Source: Clostridiaceae bacterium (GTDB lineage Bacteria; Bacillota_A; Clostridia; Acetivibrionales; Acetivibrionaceae). Taken from it: a stretch of DNA of 5,511 nt. Position numbers and translations under genes: made by a program. The notes beneath the pieces are model-generated. The model was not told the origin of the DNA and made no database searches. It saw nothing but the letters and a program-made list of their open reading frames with translations. Positions 1-4,156 of this stretch are shown here, in pieces. The stretch is taken from positions 1-5,511 of the forward strand of contig JAAZCB010000704.1 in NCBI GenBank assembly GCA_012513545.1, written 5' to 3'. The number at the start of each line of letters is the position of its first letter. The stretch's first letter is position 1.

Positions 1-97
1 CTGCTTCTTCCAAAGCAGGTGCTGCCTCCATTGCCCGTGTAAAACAAAGCAAGGTAATTATTGCTCCTGCCGTCAAGGCTCTTAACAGCTTTCCCAC
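1..97 (-). CDS. Partial exported or membrane-anchored protein (N-terminus only)
   Basis: Only the first 32 codons are visible; the gene leaves the window at base 1. The chosen start is a GTG at 97-95, because a strong GGGAGGAG ribosome binding site sits 9 bases upstream. The N-terminus looks like a signal peptide or membrane anchor: basic residues at Lys3 and Arg6, then a hydrophobic stretch at about residues 7-19 (ALTAGAIITLLCF), then an Ala-rich segment containing APA at 26-28 that could be a signal peptidase I site. Cys18 is preceded by Leu-Leu, a poor lipobox, so a lipoprotein is unlikely. It starts 32 bases after the VOC gene and is probably in the same operon. The mature domain is outside the window, so no function can be given. 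An ATG in another frame at 116-114 is also open but lacks a ribosome binding site. Confidence 0.5.
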   Translation of the reverse strand, partial: MGKLLRALTAGAIITLLCFTRAMEAAPALEEA

Positions 98-106
98 TGT
101 AAACTG

Positions 107-114
107 CTCCTCCC
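107..114 (-). promoter_or_regulatory. Ribosome binding site of the left-edge gene
   Basis: On the minus strand this reads GGGAGGAG and lies 9 bases before the GTG at 97-95. It decides both the start and the reading frame of the truncated left-edge gene, because the competing ATG at 116-114 overlaps this site and has no purine-rich site of its own. Confidence 0.55.
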
Positions 115-129
115 ATAAGGGTATGAATG

Positions 130-549
130 CTAAATAGCACTATCCTCACTGTATCCTTCATTCAGTTCTATGATATTGCCCTCCGGGTCTTCAATCCAGC
201 AAGCCCTCATACCTTTGACAAAACTGTCCAGTTTCAAAGGTCCAAGAGTTATTTTCAAATCGTCTCCAAATTTTAAAAGCATCTCATCAAGATTATCCAC
301 AGAAAAACATATATGTCTCCATCCAGCTGTTTCAAGCCCTGTTGCACCTGTTTTCTCCTCAATGGATTTTTCCGAAACCTTGAACAGTTCCAGATAAGTA
401 TTTTCTGACCCAATCATTATAATCTGTTCTCCCGAGTCCTTGATGAATAGGTTTTTTCTTTTGAAGCCGAAATACTTTTCATAGAATTTTTCCATTCTTA
501 AAGGATCAATGCAATTTAGACCCATATGTATAAAAACTGCTGCATGCAT
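130..549 (-). CDS. VOC-family (glyoxalase I-like) metalloenzyme
   Basis: This is a 139-residue protein, the usual size of a single-subunit vicinal oxygen chelate (glyoxalase/bleomycin resistance/epimerase) enzyme made of two beta-alpha-beta-beta-beta halves. By eye it aligns with E. coli glyoxalase I over all four metal ligands: His8 (FIHMGL), Glu54 (YLELF), His79 (RHICFSVDN) and Glu128 (IIELNE). The IEDPEG turn at 119-124 is also typical. A complete ligand set argues for a metal-dependent enzyme rather than a drug-binding relative. Glyoxalase I-like lyase, methylmalonyl-CoA epimerase-like or thiol-conjugate activity all remain possible, and the substrate cannot be read from sequence. The ATG at 549 has an excellent AAAGGAGGT site 7 bases upstream. 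The gene follows the PfpI-like gene and its palindrome and precedes the exported-protein gene by 32 bases, so cotranscription is likely. Confidence is high for the family and low for the substrate. Confidence 0.88.
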   Translation of the reverse strand: MHAAVFIHMGLNCIDPLRMEKFYEKYFGFKRKNLFIKDSGEQIIMIGSENTYLELFKVSEKSIEEKTGATGLETAGWRHICFSVDNLDEMLLKFGDDLKITLGPLKLDSFVKGMRACWIEDPEGNIIELNEGYSEDSAI

Positions 550-556
550 GTTTTAT

Positions 557-565
557 ACCTCCTTT
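557..565 (-). promoter_or_regulatory. Strong ribosome binding site of the VOC gene
   Basis: The minus strand reads AAAGGAGGT, 7 bases before the ATG at 549. The foot of the large palindrome at 577-640 lies only 11 bases upstream, so a hairpin in the transcript would sit right beside the ribosome landing site. Confidence 0.75.
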
Positions 566-576
566 AAAGAGTCAAC

Positions 577-640
577 GAGTCAAAGGGGACGGTTCTTCCT
601 GACTCAGAACTGAGTCAGGAAGAACCGTCCCCTTTGACTC
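577..640. repeat. Perfect palindromic REP/MITE-like element, 30-bp arms and 4-base loop
   Basis: Arms 577-606 and 611-640 are exact reverse complements around the loop GAAC (607-610). Each arm opens with GAGTCA and closes with TGACTC, so each can also fold as its own small hairpin. The whole therefore resembles two inverted REP-like units. An extra copy of GAGTCAA at 569-575 lies just outside the left end, 8 bases out of phase with the copy at 577-583. The core AAAGGGGACGGTTCTTC resembles a dispersed repeat I recall from many Firmicutes and other bacterial genomes, often linked with Y1 (IS200-like/REP-associated) transposases; that attribution is from memory. The element contains the stop codon and last codons of the PfpI-like gene. 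No U-run follows it on either strand, so it is not a standard intrinsic terminator, although it should form a very stable RNA hairpin. Confidence 0.88.
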
Positions 641-1187
641 TATTAATAATAGTTCGGGCAAAGGATGCAAACATTCCACCTGTACGTGCAGTAATCAGGT
701 CATTGTCAATCACTATGTCCTGGTCCACATACAAAGCTCCTGTATTCCTGACACTTCCAACCACATTGTTGTGGCAGGTTACCCTTCTTCCCCTTATAAC
801 CTCGGGAATCGGGTCAAAAATCCATAAGGAATGGCAGATTGCACCCTTTATTATGTTTTTGTTCTCCATCGCACGTTTCATAAACTGTACCGCAGGCGCC
901 AGATCACCGGGCTTTTCGGTATACCTCAGCATGTCAGCTACATACCCGGCAGGCATAATTACTGCTGAATATGTGGAAAGGGTACTGTCATCAATATCCT
1001 CAAAGCTCTTGTCAACCACAAGCTCCATACCAAGCTCCATGCCTTTGAAAGTAAGCCTTGGCTGTCCCCAGAGCCTGGTCACAAAATCCACCTCAATACC
1101 CTCTTCACGAAAGCGGTGCTGGTAGTAGATTATCTCATAATCAATAAATCGGTTCTCAACCAGAATGCAAATTTTCTTGCTGCTCAT
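615..1187 (-). CDS. DJ-1/PfpI-family protein (class I glutamine amidotransferase-like fold)
   Basis: This 190-residue protein has the layout of the DJ-1/PfpI superfamily, which includes cysteine-dependent proteases, glyoxalase III-type hydratases and stress chaperones. The nucleophile elbow is GAICHS with Cys118-His119. Glu18 in the IDYEII segment aligns by eye with the conserved glutamate near the DJ-1 cysteine, and Asp85 falls where PfpI has an active-site acid. The strand-loop IMPAG (77-81) and the late ITARTGG (165-171) are also family-like. The start at ATG 1187 is preferred because GGGGTGA lies 5 bases upstream; a GTG at 1196 has no such site. It follows the phosphatase by 24 bases. The last seven residues (VKGDGSS) and the TGA stop are encoded by the palindromic element, so the C-terminus looks acquired. 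Exact activity is unknown. Confidence 0.85.
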   Translation of the reverse strand: MSSKKICILVENRFIDYEIIYYQHRFREEGIEVDFVTRLWGQPRLTFKGMELGMELVVDKSFEDIDDSTLSTYSAVIMPAGYVADMLRYTEKPGDLAPAVQFMKRAMENKNIIKGAICHSLWIFDPIPEVIRGRRVTCHNNVVGSVRNTGALYVDQDIVIDNDLITARTGGMFASFARTIINRVKGDGSS

Positions 1188-1192
1188 TGACT

Positions 1193-1199
1193 TCACCCC
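1193..1199 (-). promoter_or_regulatory. Ribosome binding site selecting ATG 1187
   Basis: The minus strand reads GGGGTGA, a near match to the GAGGTGA end of the consensus, ending 5 bases before the ATG at 1187-1185. It overlaps the alternative GTG at 1196-1194, which therefore cannot use it. This favours the start giving a protein three residues shorter. Confidence 0.5.
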
Positions 1200-1211
1200 A
1201 TTTTTTAGCCC

Positions 1212-3347
1212 TTAATAAGGCCCATTATATTTTAAAACCATCATGGTGATATCATCAGACTGCGGAGCGTCCTTTACATGTTCCCTTATTTCGTTTCTTA
1301 TTCCGGCCGTAAGCTCTTTACCCTCAAGATTTTTTAGTTTATTCAGGGTGTCTTTAAGTCTCTGGTCTGAAAACAGCTTTCCTTCAATATCCATAGCTTC
1401 GGTTACACCATCTGTATAAAGGAAAAGCATGTCTCCCTTGCCAATGGTAAGCTCATTTGCCTGAAACTTTGTGTTTTCCATACCTGCAAGCACAAAACCT
1501 TTTTTGGCAGCAACCCACTCGTACTCTCCATCGTGCCTTTTTAAAAGAGGCGGATTATGTCCTGCATTGGAAAATGTAAGTCTTCCTGTATCAACCTCAA
1601 GAATAGCCAGAAATGCAGTAACAAACATGCACTCGTCATTGTCTGCATACAGCATGACGTTTACAGAGGTCAAGATTTCTTCCGCGGGCATTTTAAGAAG
1701 CGCCTGATTTTTAATAAGGGTCTTTGCTATAACCATAAACAGAGCTGCCGGAACGCCTTTCCCTGATACATCAGCCATTACAAAACAGAGCTTGTTCTCA
1801 TCAATAAAAAAGAAGTCGTAAAAATCTCCTCCAACCTCCTTAGCCGGTTCCATACTGGCAAATATGTCAATTTCCTTTCGTTCAGGAAAGGGAGGAAATA
1901 TCCTGGGTAGCATACTGTTCTGGATTGAATGTGCAATTTTCAGTTCACTCTCGATACGTTCCTTTTCAGCTGTCGTTTCGTTAAGATTTTTTATATACGT
2001 CTTAAGGTCTAGTGTCATTTTGTTGAAGGCTTTTGCAAGGTCCTCAATCTCATCCCCTGTCCTTAAGCTGAGGTTGTACTCAAGATTTCCGTCACCTACA
2101 ATACGGACCCCCTCGCCAAGGGCTAGTCTAGGGTTTATTATCCTTCCTGAAAGGCCTGTGGCTGCTATAACCATGATAATGAGCAAAATGGCAAATATGA
2201 TTCCAAACCTCACTATAACATCCGATATAAAGACGCTAATGTAATTTTCTGTGCTTTTGGTTGCAGAAGTAATTCTGTCCCTTGTCTCTACTATGGGCTT
2301 TACAATCTCCTCAAGGGGCATAACAACCGCAAGGCTCCAATTGGTTGATGTAACAGGCGCATAAGCAATATATTTCTTGCCGTTATCAAAGCTGCAAACC
2401 TCAACACCTGTCTTTCTTTCAGTCATGTTATTCACTATCTTCTTTAAGTCTTCATTGTCCGTCTGCGTAAGGTCATCGGTCTTAAAAGACTCATCCCATT
2501 TCTCGTCCTTAACATCAAGTCCTGGACGAAAAATTACTTTTCCCTTTTCATCAACCAGAAGGGCATAACCAAGATTTCCGATCTGGGTATTAATAACCTG
2601 CTCGTTTAAAGCTTTCAGTGTCACATCCGCTCCCAAAACGCCTCTTAAGTTTCCATCCTTATCAAAACATGCCATCGAGCAGGTAACCATCAATCCGTTT
2701 CCGAAGGCATCTTTATAGGTATCTGTCCATATTACTCCCCTTTCTTCTGATGCCTGAAGGTACCATGGCCGTTTCCTGGGGTCGTAGCCCTTGTTCTCGG
2801 CAGGTGGATTATTTGAAAACATTATTGTAATACCCGACTGCGTTCCAAGGTAAATTGACGATAGGCTGGACTCACCATCAAGTATGGGTTCGAACACATA
2901 CTTCATATTCCCGAGGAGCCCAAGCTCACTATCAACGTTTGACTTGTCAGTGTCTGCTGCCAGCTCATACACCGGAAGCCTTATCCTTTTTCCTGCTTCC
3001 ATCGGAGAAAGCGGAGGACTCTTAACAAAACCGGAAGGATTATCCCACAATACTTCGGCATATCTGGCCATGGCTTCAACCTTGTCCTCGACACGTAAAA
3101 GAATGCTGTTGCTGATTTCGGCCTGGTCCACTGCAACCTTTAAAAGATACCTTCCCGTTTGGCTTTCGAGAGCACTCTGGCTATCGTCTGCTGCACTGTT
3201 TCCTAAGTCACGGCTGCAATCCAGGGCATAGTCCCCCAGCTTCTTCAAGGCATCGTAGGAAATAAATGCACACGCTAAAAGAGAGACCAGAGAAATACCA
3301 AGAACCAGAATCAGCATTTTAGACCTGATTCCAAGCTTAAAATACAA
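1212..3347 (-). CDS. Membrane sensor serine phosphatase: dCache-HAMP-PP2C/SpoIIE (RsbU-like)
   Basis: This is a 711-residue receptor phosphatase. Domains in order are: TM helix at about 11-31; extracytoplasmic dCache sensor at about 35-370, with YDPRKRPWY at 188-196 and the second lobe around 255-350; TM helix at about 379-400; HAMP at about 401-454 ending in TGDEIEDLAKAFNKM; a short helical linker; and a PP2C/SpoIIE domain at about 465-707. The phosphatase metal motifs are intact: EVGGDFYD (504-511), MADVSGKG (524-531), LYTDGVTEA (643-651) and SDDIT (697-701). Such enzymes dephosphorylate a STAS antagonist to trigger partner switching; the presumed substrate is the STAS protein two genes upstream. 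The start is a TTG at 3347 with AGGAG 9 bases upstream. A TTG at 3356 touches that site directly and is unlikely. Numbering uses the 3347 start. No sigma factor is encoded nearby. Family and domain assignment are firm; the ligand is inferred only. Confidence 0.93.
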   Translation of the reverse strand: MYFKLGIRSKMLILVLGISLVSLLACAFISYDALKKLGDYALDCSRDLGNSAADDSQSALESQTGRYLLKVAVDQAEISNSILLRVEDKVEAMARYAEVLWDNPSGFVKSPPLSPMEAGKRIRLPVYELAADTDKSNVDSELGLLGNMKYVFEPILDGESSLSSIYLGTQSGITIMFSNNPPAENKGYDPRKRPWYLQASEERGVIWTDTYKDAFGNGLMVTCSMACFDKDGNLRGVLGADVTLKALNEQVINTQIGNLGYALLVDEKGKVIFRPGLDVKDEKWDESFKTDDLTQTDNEDLKKIVNNMTERKTGVEVCSFDNGKKYIAYAPVTSTNWSLAVVMPLEEIVKPIVETRDRITSATKSTENYISVFISDVIVRFGIIFAILLIIMVIAATGLSGRIINPRLALGEGVRIVGDGNLEYNLSLRTGDEIEDLAKAFNKMTLDLKTYIKNLNETTAEKERIESELKIAHSIQNSMLPRIFPPFPERKEIDIFASMEPAKEVGGDFYDFFFIDENKLCFVMADVSGKGVPAALFMVIAKTLIKNQALLKMPAEEILTSVNVMLYADNDECMFVTAFLAILEVDTGRLTFSNAGHNPPLLKRHDGEYEWVAAKKGFVLAGMENTKFQANELTIGKGDMLFLYTDGVTEAMDIEGKLFSDQRLKDTLNKLKNLEGKELTAGIRNEIREHVKDAPQSDDITMMVLKYNGPY

Positions 3348-3356
3348 GTCTACCAA

Positions 3357-3361
3357 CTCCT
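3357..3361 (-). promoter_or_regulatory. Ribosome binding site selecting TTG 3347
   Basis: The minus strand reads AGGAG, 9 bases before the TTG at 3347-3345 and directly abutting the TTG at 3356-3354. Spacing therefore favours the inner TTG. A rare start codon together with a short site suggests modest translation of the phosphatase relative to the kinase and the STAS protein, which have ATG starts and good sites. Confidence 0.5.
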
Positions 3362-3368
3362 GTATAAA

Positions 3369-3797
3369 TTATTTTCCCTCTTCATCCTTCTTTATTTCTT
3401 TTATGAAGGTTAATATGTTCTTTCCTTCTTTTCTTTCATAAATTACTGAATCCATTATTGTCTTGTAAAGATAAACACCAAGACCCCCAATTTTCCGGTT
3501 CTCTATGGAAGCATCCATGTCAGGCTCGTCATTTAACAGAGGATTGTAGGGAAACCCATCATCAATAAAACGTATAAAGATTTCCCCATTATCGCCTGGT
3601 ATCTCCTGTATTATCTCCACATCTCCCTCAGAGTCAGGATATGCATAACTTATGATGTTTACAAGAACCTCTTCACAGGAGAGTCTGATAAGGTTCACCA
3701 GTTTTTTATCCGATACGCAACTATTCAAATCAGCGATAATAAAATCAATCATTTCATCAAGATTTTCAAGTACCGCTCTTATTTTGGTTTTCTTCAT
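3369..3797 (-). CDS. RsbW/SpoIIAB-like serine kinase, anti-sigma factor
   Basis: This 142-residue protein is essentially a lone GHKL/HATPase ATP-binding domain, the normal size of RsbW/SpoIIAB-type anti-sigma kinases. Visible motifs are the N box (CEEVLVNIISYAY, 41-53) with Glu43 and Asn47, the G1 box (DDGFPYNP, 79-86), and the G2 box with lid (IGGLGVYLYK, 103-112). Family members phosphorylate their STAS antagonist on serine and bind a sigma factor or other target when the antagonist is phosphorylated. The start at ATG 3797 is supported by GGAGG 8 bases upstream and avoids the 41-base overlap with the STAS gene that an upstream start at 3854 would need. It lies 16 bases after the STAS gene and 21 bases before the phosphatase, so antagonist, kinase and phosphatase are consecutive. 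The target is not visible; a non-sigma target is possible. Confidence 0.9.
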   Translation of the reverse strand: MKKTKIRAVLENLDEMIDFIIADLNSCVSDKKLVNLIRLSCEEVLVNIISYAYPDSEGDVEIIQEIPGDNGEIFIRFIDDGFPYNPLLNDEPDMDASIENRKIGGLGVYLYKTIMDSVIYERKEGKNILTFIKEIKKDEEGK

Positions 3798-3805
3798 AAA
3801 TAAAG

Positions 3806-3810
3806 CCTCC
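3806..3810 (-). promoter_or_regulatory. Ribosome binding site selecting ATG 3797
   Basis: The minus strand reads GGAGG, 8 bases before the ATG at 3797-3795. It lies in the 16-base gap after the STAS stop codon and fixes the kinase start, ruling against the longer reading that begins inside the STAS gene. Confidence 0.65.
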
Positions 3811-3813
3811 GAA

Positions 3814-4131
3814 TTATCCTTCATAAGAACCCTGAAGGTAAAGGAAATTATCAAGCCCGCTCATCTTAATAACATCGGTTACAGTATCCTGTGCTCCAAT
3901 CATGTACAGTTCAGTGTCTGCCCCGAGCTTCTGCTTTGCAAAAATTATTGTTCTAAGTCCTGCACTCGAAATATATTCAAGGTCCTGTGCATAAAATACT
4001 ATCCTTTTAACCGATTGCCCTATAAGACTTTTGAGTTCCTCCATCAATAAAGGAGCCCTTATAGCATCTAGCTTCCCTGAAAGGTTTACTTTTGTAGTTT
4101 CTCCGATTTGGACAATAAATTTATCACTCAT
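3814..4131 (-). CDS. STAS-domain anti-sigma factor antagonist (RsbV/SpoIIAA-like)
   Basis: This 105-residue single STAS domain is the typical size for RsbV/SpoIIAA proteins. Diagnostic segments are VNLSGKLDAIRAPLL (15-29), the conserved strand-turn of the family, and LEYISSAGLRTI (51-62), the phosphorylation loop. By alignment with the DSSGL/DSTGL motif of SpoIIAA and RsbV, Ser56 is the expected phospho-acceptor; Ser55 replaces the usual Asp and Ala57 the usual Ser/Thr, a variant I recall from other STAS antagonists. Its presumed partner is the kinase encoded immediately downstream, and the PP2C phosphatase should remove the phosphate. The ATG at 4131 has AAGGAG (4145-4140) 8 bases upstream. 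It starts 25 bases after the glgX stop, with no terminator between, which points to cotranscription with the debranching enzyme. Confidence 0.92.
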   Translation of the reverse strand: MSDKFIVQIGETTKVNLSGKLDAIRAPLLMEELKSLIGQSVKRIVFYAQDLEYISSAGLRTIIFAKQKLGADTELYMIGAQDTVTDVIKMSGLDNFLYLQGSYEG

Positions 4132-4139
4132 ATCAACAT

Positions 4140-4145
4140 CTCCTT
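4140..4145 (-). promoter_or_regulatory. Ribosome binding site of the STAS antagonist gene
   Basis: The minus strand reads AAGGAG, 8 bases before ATG 4131. It lies within the 25-base glgX-STAS gap, which contains no inverted repeat or T-run that could end glgX transcription. Confidence 0.65.
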
Positions 4146-4156
4146 ATTCTTATAAT

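Noticed and set aside
1..116. Alternative minus-strand frame from ATG 116 at the left edge
   Set aside because: It is open to the edge, but its start has no ribosome binding site, and the competing GTG frame has both a strong site and a signal-peptide-like translation.
577..640. Palindrome as a rho-independent terminator
   Set aside because: The stem is long and stable, but neither strand has a T-run after it: the minus strand continues GTTGACTC and the plus strand TATTAATAAT. The next gene also has a strong ribosome binding site just beyond.
634..1125. 163-codon plus-strand open frame opposite the PfpI-like gene
   Set aside because: It lies antisense to a gene with clear catalytic motifs and has no recognisable domain. 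The other plus-strand frames, such as 1864-2244, 3652-4050 and 2884-3231, are likewise antisense shadows.
2400..2480. Possible unusual insert in the phosphatase between the two dCache lobes and TM2
   Set aside because: The acidic, polar stretch rich in Asp, Lys and Thr fits a normal variable loop of the membrane-proximal dCache lobe, and the frame and domain order are uninterrupted.
3798..3854. Longer N-terminus for the kinase starting at 3854
   Set aside because: It would overlap the STAS gene by 41 bases and lacks support, while ATG 3797 has GGAGG at ideal spacing and yields the normal family length.
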